DNA from: Sipunculus nudus
Taxonomy: Eukaryota; Annelida; Sipuncula; Golfingiida; Sipunculidae
NCBI GenBank assembly: GCA_026874595.1
Contig: CM049307.1
Span: forward strand, 92,664,330-92,728,329
Direction: 5' to 3'
Length of the DNA stretch: 64,000 nt
The notes under the pieces were generated by a model. The model was not told the DNA's origin, did no database searches, and saw only the letters and a list, made by a program, of their open reading frames with translations. Of this stretch, positions 32,871-47,632 are shown one piece after another. The position numbers and the translations under genes are program-made. The stretch's first letter is position 1. Each line of letters starts with the position of its first letter.

Positions 32871-35800
32871 CAATTGACCCAACCCTGCCAGTATAATTGT
32901 TTCTTTTTTTTAAATAAATTTTATTGCTGAAAAATCATACAATACACATATCACACATAATTGTACAAATCACATCAAATACAATATAAACAAATGTATA
33001 CAAAGCACATTGCCTGGATATTATTCCATCTATATTAAAAATGCTTCCTTACTTTTCCCCATTTTCCTAAATGTGCAGTAATCTTATTTTTCTGTTTTGC
33101 TTTTATATATTATCAATTTTCTCTATATATTTCAATCTCCTCAAAAAACCTGGCATTAAATTGCTTGTGTTTTGATTATTTTCCTTTCTACTTTGATATA
33201 CACACATTTTAAATGTTAAGAGCACCTGATTGATAAGAAGGTTATTCTTAATTGGAAACATTTCATACAATACTTTGTTCAAGGTTAATGGTGGCATTAT
33301 CACTCCAATTTATTTCATCCAATCCACAATTCTGAAATATATATTTTTTGTTACAAAACATTCATAAAAAATGTGTTCCTTGGTCTCTAATTCTATGAAG
33401 CAATAAGAACATCGGTAACTATCAACTAACTTCCATTTGTAAAGTAAACTATTGGTTGGTAGATAGTTATGGAGTATTTTAAATAAGAAATCCCTTGAGT
33501 ACATATCCAATGAGATTTTTCTTGGATGACTCCAAAGTAACTCTCCCAGTTGATATTATCATCCTGTATTGTATGTCTGAACTTGGTCAATGATGAGGGT
33601 GCAGTAATTTTTTTTCCACCAACACATCATTAACATATTTAGAAGATAAAGATTGTATATTTGTAATACCCTAAGTTGTGATTATGATATGCTCCTCTGA
33701 TATAACTAGATTAGATTTGATATCCTCGTCTTGCAATAATTTTAGCCAGTTACATGGTATTGCAGCTAATACAGATCTCCATTTGAGATAGACTCCTGGT
33801 CTAATGCCTGGATATTTTTTAATCAAGTCATACCATTTTAGCATTTTCCCTTCACTTGAGACAAAGCCTTTTACAAACCTTATTCCACACGAGTCCAAAT
33901 GTTTGCAATACACTGAATTTTTATCCATTTTAATCCACCTATTGTCCACAGAGGTTGCAGTTTTACCTCATTTTTTATGGTGGGAGCTTTTGAAACAAAT
34001 TGTGACCAATCTTCCAAACATTGTTTATAAAAGCCTGGTATCTTAGATGGTGTTCTATGGAATTCAAAGTTTGAAGACACATTGGCAACTCCACCTATTT
34101 TCTCAAGATAAAACATTGGTACTGCTTTCCATGCATAAGCACTATTACACAGAGTCAACCTTTTAATCCAAATTATTCTTTGAGTTTTCAATCTGCTGTC
34201 TAAGTCTACAAAGTTTATACCTCCTTTATGGTATGGTCCTATCAGTGTACTTTATCTGACCTTGGGTTTTTTTCCTCTCCATACAAAATGTTTCATCATT
34301 GACATAACAATATCTATGAATGACTGAGGTGGTACATGCATATTGCATACATATATTACTTTGGATAAGGCTAATGTTCTACAAATTTCTGCCCTTCCAA
34401 ATAATGTTAAATTTCTGCTAGACCACACAGTAAAGATTTTTTTCAATTGTTCTCTCACATTATCAAAATTAAGTTTCCTATGATATCTGTATCATATGAG
34501 TGCCAGATGCCAAGAGTTTTAATTGCTCCTTTTGTCAAGTTAACCCATTTACATGAAACTGGTTCTAGTGTACTATACTTACTTGAACCTATCCAGGCTG
34601 CCTCAGATTTATTATAATTGACATGCAGGGAAGAAAATTGTGAAAACACATTTATGGTGCTAATTAAATGTTCAAATGAAGCCGTGTTCCTGATGAAAAA
34701 AGTTATGTCATCTGCAAAACATGTCATTTTTAATTCATATGCACCAACATTGACTCCTTGGATATTTTTATTTATACGAACTTGATGTGTTAACACTTCT
34801 AAAACTAATATAGACAAATATGGGGATATTGGGTCCCCTTGTTTAGTACCCCTAGACAACAAAAAGTATGGTGTTGTAAAACCGTTGTTAATAACACAGC
34901 TTTTCATGTTATTATGCAAAGTTTTTATCCAGTTAATGTACACTGGGCCAAGGCCTAGTTTTTTTAGAACACTTAACATGAAGACCTGATCTACTGAGTC
35001 AAAAGCAGCTTTAAAGTCAGCTCCAAAAAGAATTGCTTCTTGCTGTTCTGTATCATAATACTCCATCATATCACTGATTAAGCGAACTGAATTTCCGATA
35101 TAGCGGCCTGGAACAAAAGCATTCTGATCTGAGTGGACCAATTTTTAAAACCTTTCGCAATCTTGAAACTAAAATTTTACTTAACACCTTACAGTCAACA
35201 TTTATTAAGCTTATTGGTCTCCAGGATTCTATATATCTTTTGTCCTTACCAGGTTTTTCTAAAAGCTTAATAACTTTTTGTTTTTGGCTCTCTGATAATT
35301 CTCCTGATTGATACCTTTCATTTAAACAAGCAGTCATTTCAAAACCTACTTCATTAAATATACTAAAGTATAATTCTTTTGTTATTCCATCATTCCCTGG
35401 TGTTTTATTATTTGGCATACTTTTTAAGGATTCAAGTACCTCTGGTACAGTGATGTTACCTTCACACTTCAAAGACTCATCCTCAGTTAGTTCTGGTAAC
35501 CCATAAATACCTTCTAATAACTTATCACATTCCTCAGAGGTGACATCTGAAGATCTTGAAAACCTTTGCATATAATATTCATGAATATGCGACATTATTT
35601 TGTTGTGATCATTTGTTTCTTCAGACCCTACTATTAATTTTTTATAACTGTCATTTCATGATTTCTCTTTTCAAGATTTAAGAAATATTTTGTGCTGCGC
35701 TCACCCTTCTCATACCACTGAGCTCTGGATCTAACAATTATGCCCTCAGTTATCAGATCATAACATTCTTCAAGTTTCTGCTTTAAATCTTTGTATTTTT

Positions 35801-38800
35801 CAATAATACTATTATCATTGCACTCTCCAATATTACTTTCTAACTGCTCAACTTCATCCTGTTTATTCTGTTAGCTTTGCTTTTTTCTTTTGAGTATGCT
35901 ATCGCAAATTTTCTTATATGATATTTTAAATAGTCCCACTTGGTTTTATCATTCATATTTGTATGAAAAGCTTCATGTTTCACTAATTGTATATACTCTT
36001 TTAATTTGGTTATAAATAAGGTGTCTTCAGCTAATGAATTATTAAATTTCCAGTAAGAAGGCCCATTTTTTGGTATTTTAAAAGAACAAAGTCTAAGTAA
36101 TACCGCTGAATGGTCAGTTCCCACACAAGGTATAATTTCACAGTTTGTGACATACGGTTGTAAAGTCACTGATATAAGAAAATAGTCTAACCTACGTTGT
36201 GTAAGTGGGTTTAATCTCCTCCAAGTAAATCCTTTAATATTTGGATTACGTAGTCGCCATATATCACACAGATCATATGTTTGAAGTATTATTTTTACAG
36301 AGTCAATTGTTTTATATTTGAATGTTGGATTACCACCTTGAGCATCCATGGGGGAGAAACAGAAATTCAGGTCTCCTCCCCAGATAATTTTAGTATTAAA
36401 GTCTATGTCAAATTCTTTTTCAATTATTTTACAAATCTTTTGATAACACAGCACTTGTTCTGTCTCACTGTTTGGACCATAAACATTAACTAATAAAAAT
36501 GGACATTCCTGAATATAGGCATTTAAAATGACAAATCTACCCTCTCTGTCAGAGACACATTTAACTGACTTAAATTGCAGTTTTTGACCAATTAATATAA
36601 TGGCTCCTCTGGCTTGACTAGTTCCATGTGAGAAAAAACATGTACCTCGCCACTGATTTTGCCAAGATTGTTCACTCTTTTCTACTGAATGAGTTTCTTG
36701 TATAAAACTTACTTCTTTATCCATGTCATGTTTTGTTAAGCAATTTAAGAGTTTCCTGCGTCTTACATAATTACTGATGCCACGCACATTGACCTTAGTA
36801 TTGAAAATTTATAATGATCACCTTCCATTATTCAGTTTCAAAGGGATTCCTAGATTTGAAGCTTATTGTTATTGTTATCACTAATAATTTACAATGTATA
36901 ACTGCAAAATGTATACAAGTCAGATTATTATTATTTTTTTCAGTTTCCTGGATGTGCATGTATATGTTTCTAATGATTTTGCTAAATGCCCGCATATAAA
37001 TGCAAATGTGATGTGTACGGCAAATTCATATAAATATTTACAGTTTATAGGTGTATTGCAAAACATATGGCCTGGCGAAGATCTAACTGAAGAATAATCT
37101 GAATGTGAATATAAACTTAAATTAAAAGTAGATATCTTATTGAAAACAAATGCCCAAGTCACTATTATGATAAAAGGTCCATTCATAAATGACATACTGA
37201 TGTACATATAAGGGATTTCTTGGCGTGATGAGGTTAAGTTGCATCGTTTTGCTGAATTTTAAGTTTAGCTACTTTGGGTAAGATAGTTTTCCATTAATCA
37301 CCCTGCTTAAATATAAGTTTGGCCTGTTTCGTAAAGGGGATCAGAGCAACAAATCAATCTCTCATGAGTTTATCTCTTTTTTTCTATGAGCGATTTCCTT
37401 TTCTCCTGTGTAGATTTACAGACATCGTCTACTACTCTGTATTTACCTGTTTTGTAGGATTTCAGTGCTCTGTTTCCATGTTTTAGTATTCCTTCAACGA
37501 CCTCCTCAGCTGACAGTGTGACCAACACAGGCGTTCCCCTATGTGGGTCGCGTCGGCCTTGACCTTGACCTGGTGCCGGCTTTTGTTTTGGTTTGAGCCG
37601 ATACGCGTTGTGCATATGGCACTGATCCAGATCTTTGTTTACATGTTTCAAAACCTCTGTCACTCTTGTTTTGAGGCTTGATTTGGTTTCCCCGTGTATT
37701 TCTGGTACGTTGAGGAGCTTGATGTTTTTGCTTCTCTCTTTATTTTCTAAATATTCAATCCTATTGTCAAGCTGTTTGCTGGAGCCGGCTTCTTGGACTT
37801 TCGCCAAGTCTGACTTGACGATGGGCACTTCGGCTTGGACCAATTCTATATTTCCCGTATGGTGGTCATTGTCCATTTCCAGAGCGCTTATTCTAGTTTC
37901 CAGCGATTCAACTCTTATATGCAGGATATCAATTTTTTGTTCAATCCTGTCAAGAAGCGAGAGTTTTTTTTCCAGATTGCTTCGAGTGTTACCTTGGAGT
38001 CGTTTGTCAGTTCCATGGTTACTATGCGACGTGATGGCTCCTTGATGCTGATCATCTGATTGCCGCTCGACTCGGATTTCTCTCTGTGTTTACTCGCTTA
38101 AACAAACGTTCTCTCTTGGTTTCTTTTCACTGTTCAAGACCCCTTCAGTACTTGAATTAATAATGCACGTTTATACTTTGAATTTCAGCAGCTTTCTAGT
38201 ATGTAGCGAGATAGTTTGTCCCCACTTCACGCTCGCCCATCTGTTTACATTTGTCACGTGACCGGAAATCACGTTGATTGTTTCTTTTAAAATAAATTGA
38301 GTTTAGAATTTAGATTGAGTGGTTTACTATTTCCTTTTATCGATTTTTGGATATATTCTTTGATAAGGCAACTTTTGTTTTCACATATATGATTCCAAAT
38401 ATCCGAATGTTCAGCTGAAACTGATATAAAGAATTGACTTAGGATTTACTATATAAAAGTGGCCAAAAAGTGTGCAATATTGATAGCCTAAATACAATAA
38501 GTAGATATACTGTTTTATTAAGTTATTATTACCGAATCTCAGTTTAAAAGAAAAAAAATGTGAGTATAGATCACCGTAAACTGAATATTTCGAAGCTGTA
38601 TACCTGTATAGTGCATGACACTCCCGTCGATTGTCTTGTGAACTTTCGTCTAATTAAACTAGAGAAAGATTTGCAGATAAATGGACTCTATTACTTTATT
38701 CGTAAAATATTCAAAATGAATTTTAACAAATTGCATTCTTAATCATCAGAGTAATAGCACAAAGACATCTAGTGACCATTGATATTGATAAATATTTGCT

Positions 38801-41110
38801 GAAAAACAAACTTAGGCAAGATGATATTTTAATAATTATTTGTGATGTGTTTCACTGAAATGCAACATTGTTTAGTTCAACTTACTTAAAGTCATCTGGG
38901 CTGTAGCGATAACTTTTTTTTTTTTTGTCGTTTGTGTGTCTGTCGGTTATTCTGTCTGTCTGTCCTTCCGTCGGTCCGTCCGTTAATGGGACACAAATCA
39001 TAACCGCTGGACCTAAACCCTTCAAACTGAAAACCCATCAAGGTCAATAAAATTTTCCTTAAAAACTAAAATTTAACTGTGACCTTTATCCAACGAGCTA
39101 CCGGGCTCGAAAGTACTCCCCAGAATTATTAAACATTTGAAAAAAAATGCTGAATATTGATCATTTTCTGTTTCATAATTTTCTTAAGACTGGTTACGCC
39201 ACCTGTATTTCTTTAATGTTTACGTTTTCTTTCTAATATTAATACCTTAAGATGAAGCAGACCTTTTTTAACAGGGCACAAATCGTAACCGTTAGACCTA
39301 GAAACGTCTAACTGTACATCCCAGGATGCCCTGGGTAAATCTCAACCTGATATCCACCGAGCTATTGGGTTCAAAAGTACCCCCAAGAATAATTAAAAAA
39401 TTGAAACGAAAGCTTCAGTTTCTGAATAACTTAAGCATTCATTGCCATGAGTCTTTCCATTTATATTGATCATGCGTGTTGCCTCATTTCTTGAAGACAG
39501 GTGGCTCCACCTGTATATTTTCTACTTTTTACGATTTTGTTCTCTATATTTGAGACCTTCAAATGAAGCAGTCTGTTAACAGGCCACAAATCCTAATGGT
39601 TAAACCCAGAAACTTCTTACATTGTATCAAGTCATTTCCTAGACAAGTCTCCTCGGAAACCTTGAATTAGGTCATTATCATGAAATGTTTTCTTCTGCTT
39701 GATACTGAAGTATTTAAATTGCTACAGTTGTCGGGATTTCACCTAAAAAATGGCATTTAAATGATAAAATTCCTTTTGTGAATGTCTTCCAAGTCAGCTG
39801 AGCGTCATGACCCTTAGATCATTTGTGTTAGATTATCACAGCATCACCACACATATGTCCGATGACCTTTTCTGCTTTGATTTTACCAGAAATTAATATA
39901 ATTTACTTGTGAAAATATTATAGATATATTTCGTGGAAATCCATTCAATCCATAGTAAGCTATTGCGTTGACACTTAGGAGTAACGGGCGAATGGTTATA
40001 CGGACGAAGGGACCCTGCTAATGACATTATATAACCCGATTAAGCCGAATATATATTAAATGTATGCATTCAAATCGATAGCAGCGATTCCTGTGCATAA
40101 AGTATTGCGTAATACTGGCATTAAATTAGCTATCGCTTTGAAAGGCTTTGATATGCTAATTGTTTCCGCAGACTGCTGGCACCCCTCCCAATGAATGCTT
40201 TGGTGCTGAATCAGGAAATATGCCTCCGATGCTAAGCATGTTCTATGGTGATATTATGACAACAGTTTACTAGTTATTAGTAAATATTAACCAATTACTT
40301 TGCAGGTTTACGGTACTTGCTTTCTGGTTCATCAAATTTACAGGAGCCGCCATACAACCTCACGGTGAGCCATCACCTTTCCTTACTCAGTGTCTTACAA
40401 ACCGTCATGAACAATTTCAACTATACCTGTAAACATAATAGAAATAAAGATATTGAAACTGAAACAAATTATTGATGAAAAATATATTCCAATAAATATT
40501 CGTGCCTCCAATACACTATTATTTGTCAAAACGCTGAAACTGTTCCTACAGGTGCAGTTGAGGATGATTACGATACATGTGTATGCAGTCGTAATCCCGT
40601 TGCCCCTTCCAGTTTGTTTCATTGCCTGATATACTATCCTTCAGCGAAGATATATATTTCTCAATATTTTTATTAATCAAGATTGCAGTCCAGGAAGGTT
40701 TGGCTGGCAGTGTCGGTATGTCTGTGACTGTCAAGGATCATGTAATCCAGTCACAGGGGAATGTGACGCGTGTGAGGGGGAGAAGTGGGGAACAGGATGT
40801 CTGCTGAGTATGGCAATTCTGCATTATATAATAATGCCCATATTTAGCTGAGCTTAACTTTTCCGCTAGATCCCCATAGAGTATTGCAGTCCAAACTTGC
40901 CGGAAACATTATTACAAAAATGATTAAACGATATCAGTCTTTGACTTCATAATGAATAATCTCAGACTCATATAATGTCATCTTTATAATGTGACTGAAA
41001 TCCGCATATGTGTCTATTTAGTCTATCTTTTCTGCACCAACAAATGCATGGTAATATTTTAGTATTAATGTTTTATCACATATCACCGATCTCAAAGTCC
41101 GTTTATATAC

Positions 41111-41182
<72 letters not shown>

Positions 41183-44100
41183 CAAGTTGTTCTTAGTGTG
41201 TACCTTTCATTTCTTATTACAGATTCCTCCTGCAGGTATAATGACTCGAGAGGGAGGTGGTATCAAGGGAAGCGATCATGGGTTGACAGGGTTCGTCTAG
41301 GTTCCCCTAATACCACATCGTGTATTCCCTGGTACCCACAAATAAATCATTATTCAGGCAACACATTTCCAGAGCGAGACCTGCGTAAAGCGTCGAACTA
41401 CTGCCGTGATCCCAGTCGTAGTGGATTCCTCTGGTGTTTCACAAGAATAAAACCGCCGTTCCATGACTGGGGGAGATGTGATCAAGTTCAACCATGTGGT
41501 TAGAATCGACACTTAAAATATGCAATTATAAAACACCATACTCACTCCATGCATTATAAATACGGATGCGTGTTGGTATAAGTTTGAAATAATTAATGTG
41601 GCAATGTACTGACTCTGCTGTGTATAGCGATAGGATATCAGTCAACTGTTTAATTTAAATTACTATCCTTCGTTTAAAAACTCCTTTAAAAACGAGAGAT
41701 TCAATGGACGTATATCCCGCCATAAATCAGCTTCATGTATAAGTGATTAAGTGACACGTAAATCTGTTATAATTAAGTGTTAAATATAAGCTTTCATTGT
41801 CAATGAACTCAATAAAATTCACAATACTGTCTGGATATACTTCTCTCTCTCTCTCGAAAGCAAAATGTATCTTTATGTACTGGAACGAGTGCAGCATCAT
41901 TGTCAAGAAGGAATATGCGACTTATAATAACGTATTTCTGGTTCAAAGGTGTATAGTACCGGTAGTTCTGCCTAGGAAGGCAAAACATTCGTACAATTGC
42001 TGCTTCTTTAGACTGCGAATGGTGGTGAGGTGTATATAATCTAAATATTATAAGTATAGCTAGGGCTTGTCTCTTCACAATTTGCTCTAAATTGCTTTGA
42101 CTCCGTCAGATTGTCCTGACGGTAGGTTTGGTGTAAACTGCCGGGAAGAATGCCACTGCAGAGATAAATCAAACCAGTGTTCCACTGAAACGGGACGGTG
42201 CACCTCTGGATGTCATGAAAGGTTTCAGGGGTCCTCGTGTCAGGGTGAGTACGTTCCGATCCTAGGAAAACATTATGTTGAGGCGCATTTATATTTCCTG
42301 ACTATAAATTAAGTAATCAATCATTTAAATGATTATAATTATTTTTATTGAAAATCCTTGAAACTTTTATAAAAGTTTTGTTTTGGACTAGGTAATAATT
42401 AGTTTATTTATTAAAAAATATTCAATCATTTTTAAATCTTGAAGCGGCCAATACTTATTTCTTTTCTTATAGTTCACACATAATTTGTCAGAGGCATTGA
42501 TTTACCCAGATTTATCATATTTTCCTGTTAATCAGACTGCAAGGACGGTTATTTTGGTTTATACTGTAACGCCACCTGCCGATGTTACGAACAAAGAGAC
42601 GTCTGTGATAAAACGACGGGGGTGTGTAAGAGCGGCTGTGCAGCGGGTTGGACCGGACCGGACTGTCAGACTGGTATATACACGAACGATGTTTATATAA
42701 GCCTGAAACATATCATTAATTTTAAAACGCACAGTGAGACAGATTTATAAATTGTTTCTTATGAAAACTTTATCATAGAATCGAGTGCAGCAACTTTGTC
42801 AAGGCGGAATATGTGACTGATATAACGTTTTTTTCGGAATTAAAGGTGTACTTTACCTGTAGTTCTTCTGAGGGAAAGCAATACATTCGTACTTCTGCTG
42901 CTACTTTAGACTGCGTATGGGAGTGTTGTGTTTATTATCTAAACAATAAGCGTCTAGTTGGGAATTGTCACTTAAAAATATGCTCTAAATTGCCTGTGAA
43001 TCCCTCAGATTGTCCTAAAGGAAGATTTGGCGTCAACTGCCTGAAAGAATGCCACTGTAGAGGTAAATCAAACCGATGTTCCTCTCAAACGGGCCGGTGC
43101 CCCTCTGGCTGCCATGAAAGGTATCAGGGTCCCTCCTGTCAGGGTGAGTACGTTCCGATGTTTAGAATACATATAAATATGTTGGTTAATGTAATTTATA
43201 GTTCTTAACTTAAGCAAAAGATGCTTTTTATGATCATTATACTTTTATTGTAAATCCTTAAGACTTTTATAAAATTTATGTTAGGGACTGGGCATTAATT
43301 ACATTCTTCATTCAATTATATTTATTTTTTGGAAACCTTTTTAGTGCTTTTCATATAGTTCACACAGCATCCGTCAAATGCATTATTTTTACTCAAGTTA
43401 AACCATGTTTTACTGTTAATCAGACTGCAAGGACGAATATTTTGGTTTATACTGTAACGCCACCTGCCGATGTTACGAACAAAGAGACGTCTGTGATAAA
43501 GCGACCGGTAGATGTCAGCACGGCTGTGCAGCGGGTTGGACGGGAGCGGACTGTCAGACTGGTATATTCAAAAACGATGTTGATATAAAGTCAGGAACAC
43601 CTTTCATTAATTTGAAAACGCACTGTGAGACAGACTTAAGGAAGTTTCACACTTGATGTATTCGAACAAATGTTATGTCCGAACGAAAATGTGCTGTACT
43701 AACGTAAAAATAAAACTTTTTATGGTATATTGTTGCATACACATCTAATATGAACGATCAAACCCGAAAGAAAAAGAGGTGTATTTATGTCTTTCTCATA
43801 GGACTAGAACGGCTTCTTTTTTCACTGAAATCTGTTGAATTATCTTTTTGTATTATATCAAGGCTACCGCCTTTATTCACAAAGCGATAGAACATCTTCA
43901 TATTCTTAAAAGGTAAATATACCTATCTGAACTTCATAAACTAAACATGATCGCTTGCAGCCTTTATAAAAAATCGGCCGAAAAAAAACTAGGATATCAC
44001 CGCTCACAGGCTGCTTGTTTTGTTTATATCAACGTGTTTATAATATCAGGGGTCAGCCAAAATAAATAAAACAAATTCATCTGTCGTTAAGTCAGATAAA

Positions 44101-47100
44101 CCAGAGCTTTGCAAATGGCGTTTTGTAACAAGAAATCTTTCCACCTCCGCATATATGCGACGTACCACCATGGGTTACATGTTTTACCGTTTGTCAACAT
44201 TGGTGTGTTTACAAACATGTTGTTGATAAACAACTTCACACATCCTTCACGGAAGCCTTCTAAGAACCTTTCGCAACAAAAATTACCCTTCGATCACCAA
44301 CAAATACACAAGGGAAGTTATCACAAATTCATTTTCAAAAGGTAGATAAATGGACACCTCTCAAGGCCCATATGCTGGACGGTCTCACATTTCAACTTTG
44401 AGAAAAGAAACCTTCTTATTTTCTTTCGTTTCATGTATTTAGTGTTTGTGGACCTTCAAAGTCACTTATAACAATAACGAAAATATTATGTTTGTGTTTA
44501 GACAAAGAAAAAAAGACCATAAGGCAAAAGAAAAAAAGGTTTGGTTCTCAGACACTTTTTTTCAGAAATCGTTGCGGGCAGGGGATTTTTTTTTTTTACC
44601 TTTTTTGTATCTTTCGACAAAAATGTCATATGATCAGAGGAAAATAACAGAATATTTTGACTATACAGGTAAAGGCACCTAATAAAAAGGAACTTTTATC
44701 ACAATTCTTTTACTTTATCTACATGAAAGAAATATCCAGCGGCTGAAGCTCAAAATTGCTTTTTATTGAAAATCAAAATGAATTTTTTTTAATACGGGGG
44801 ATAACGGTTGACCTAACATGTCCAACTATAACATTCAGATAGTATGAATATCTTGTAGCAATCAATTCGTAAACCTGGCCGTTGTTCATATATTTATTTT
44901 TATTATATAGAATGCATCCCCGGGTATTATGGGCCCTCATGTTTGAACAATTGTTCTCAGAATTGTAAGAATAGACAAGAGTGTGACAGAGTGAAAGGAT
45001 TTTGTTTATGCGAAGCTGGGTTCCAACTACCTACATGTAAAAACAGTGAGTGAATATTTTTGTAAGCAGTCCTTATATTTAAGTAAAATTCTAAAAAGCA
45101 TGAATGGCGAAATAGGATAACAATAAGACAACATATTCTCCAATTCGTGGAAATTCTAGATATGTTACATTTCTACAGGTAAGAATGCAGTTTAACTGGA
45201 CTTAAACAGAGGAAATAAACTAATTATGGATACTACATGGGCCAAAGTATATTGAACTATTTTTTTCCGATGCACATGTTGACAGGGTGTCCTCCTGGAA
45301 CGTACGGTATGAACTGTACATCGTCCTGCAGTTCAGGATGTGACGGACCATGTGATCACGTGAACGGAACGTGCACATGCCGTTGTGATTTCAAGGGTCC
45401 CACATGTACTGAACGTAAGTTTTAGGAACAACAAAACACTTATTTACTGTTCGAATTAGGCAATGGCAGTTTTATAAAAACCCAAAGATGGATGTGAGAA
45501 CAATTTTGGCAGATGATGTATTTGTCACATATCAAGATATCGACATCGAATGTAAAAATATAAGTATAGTGTAATAATTAATTAAACCCATTCAGGAAGG
45601 TGCGACTTCGAATTAAATTATCAATTGGAATGTATATTGATGATGAGTTCCAAGATGATGTTGTCGCATAAAGAACAGATATAACGTTAACAAATGGCTG
45701 ACGTTCATTTTTATAATCATAAAATGTTTCCTCAGGAATACTAGTTGGCTCTTCCGGACAGAAAGAAACGTGCCGTATTGGCTGTATTATGGCAGTGGTA
45801 TTTGCTATTCTGTTCCTGTTTGTGGCCGGGCTCCTCATTGCGTTCTTCGTCAGGTAGGAAAGGAAATAAATTTCAAGATAATAAAAATGTTACTGCCAAA
45901 ACAGGACTCGTATGTACAGGTTAAGGATTAAAGCCAATTTTATTTACTGTTAAAAATATTATTTCTTCCTCTTTCAGGTCTGTGCGAAACAGGAACACTT
46001 TATCGAAAGGTGATTAACATAGTACTTGTACACTGTACATACTGTATCATACCTACAGGATTTATCCTTAAAATATATCTAAAACACAACATGAGTAAAA
46101 AGACGGATGGAAGAATGGTCCCGCATGCAGTTGAACAGAATATGTCGGGAGTTGAAGAAAGAAATTTGGGTTTCAAAATAATCTGCAATAGTGTCAGTGT
46201 CAATAGTTTGCAGTATACAAAATATTGTTAATATCATTAATTAATTTTGTCATCTTTTAACCTTTAATGTTGTCGAGTAAAGTTCTGTTATCAGCGCTGT
46301 AAGTTTGATTTCGTATGCGGAAATTATATAGCGTACTTCCATGTGTTTTTCTTTATATCTCAGATACAAATCTTTGGATGAATATGACAGTCGCTGAAGA
46401 GAACAAGCGGAATCAAATCAATCAGGTCCGTGTATTGCGATTTAAAAAAATCTTAACAGGCAGGACAGACTCATAGGTTAATGAATTGCTATAAATAACA
46501 AGTATTTAAAGTCACGTAATAATAACAACCAAATAGAATATTTCGATGTGTAAAGAGTAGTTCTTTCTTTCATATATGTGAATACGTTATACAAATAATA
46601 TAAAAGTAAGGTGTAAGTTCATCAATTTAGTAATCCATGATAGTTCAAAGATATTCGAAGCATATAATTTTTTCATGAAAAATGATATTATTGTTATTGG
46701 ATTAATATGTAATATATCAGTTCTGCTGAAAGTATATCCATACATTTGGATCAAACTTTGCATGTAGAATAAGCCTTGAGATGGTAATGAAGCTTATTGT
46801 ACTGTCATTTAACCAGACATAACAACGTTCGTAACAATGCAAACGGTGTTGTAGATAAGGTCAACTCATGTCTCACTTAATTACATTAGTGTGAGACTTT
46901 CAGGATCTACCAAATTGGTAAATATTTTGTTAAAAGACTCCCTAATGGGTAAATTAGAAAATAATATAGTACAATGATATTTGTTGTAGGTTCGAGACGG
47001 GGATGAAGAATCGGATGCAGGTATTTGCACACAAACATACAAAAAACATGCGGACTCTTGTTATTTTTCTTTAAGGGTGAACGTGTGCGCACACACAGAT

Positions 47101-47598
47101 AAGACAAAAATATTGCCCATCAATATACATACCGTTTATATCCGGATAGTAAATGTATACAACATAAATTTCAAACTGATCACAGTTAGCTATTGTTTTA
47201 CTATTGTATATAACCTTATTGTATATAACTACAATACTAACAAGAAATAAGAGGGATAAGGCCCCATTACCTTAATACATGTATTATGCTGTAATAATAT
47301 TATGCGATTGAAATATTTCATTTAGATTACTATAATCTGGCATCACCTACTTACGAACAGCTGGATGTCCAGACGACTATAGACAATCAAGGTATGAACA
47401 GTGCCATAAAGCTTATAACTCCCATATAAAGTATACCTGAATTATAAAACCCGGTGATCAGTAACATTACAGATCTGGTACGTGCAATATGACAACATAA
47501 CTTGTTCTCGGTACTATAAAAGAAATAAAATCAAAGAGACTTTATTTGAATATATAGCCCACAAATGATTATATTGTCGTTCATATATAGAAACCCAC

Positions 47599-47632
<34 letters not shown>

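Larger units (their letters stand above)
32908..38276 (-). mobile_element. Full-length but broken L1/Tx1-like LINE in the receptor's first intron
   Basis: The element is flanked by the 12 bp direct repeat ATTGTTTCTTTT at 32896-32907 and 38277-38288, a target-site duplication that fixes its length at 5,369 bp. On the minus strand: 5' UTR, ORF1 with coiled coil, ORF2 with apurinic endonuclease and reverse transcriptase, a C-terminal cysteine motif, a short 3' UTR with AATAAA and an A-rich tail. Both ORFs are interrupted, so it is not autonomous. It lies antisense to the receptor gene. Confidence 0.9.
41884..43680 (+). repeat. Tandem genomic duplication of a two-exon unit (about 0.9 kb each)
   Basis: The two EGF exons and flanking intron sequence are duplicated: CGAGTGCAGCA-C-TTGTCAAG--GGAATATG (about 41886/42782), TTTAGACTGCG (42009/42907), exons 5/7 and 6/8, and the sequence after each type b exon. 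Introns are more diverged than exons. Confidence 0.85.

Noticed and set aside
36281-38059. Plus-strand ORFs across the LINE (for example 37635-38045)
   Set aside because: Antisense shadows of ORF1 and the endonuclease on the minus strand.
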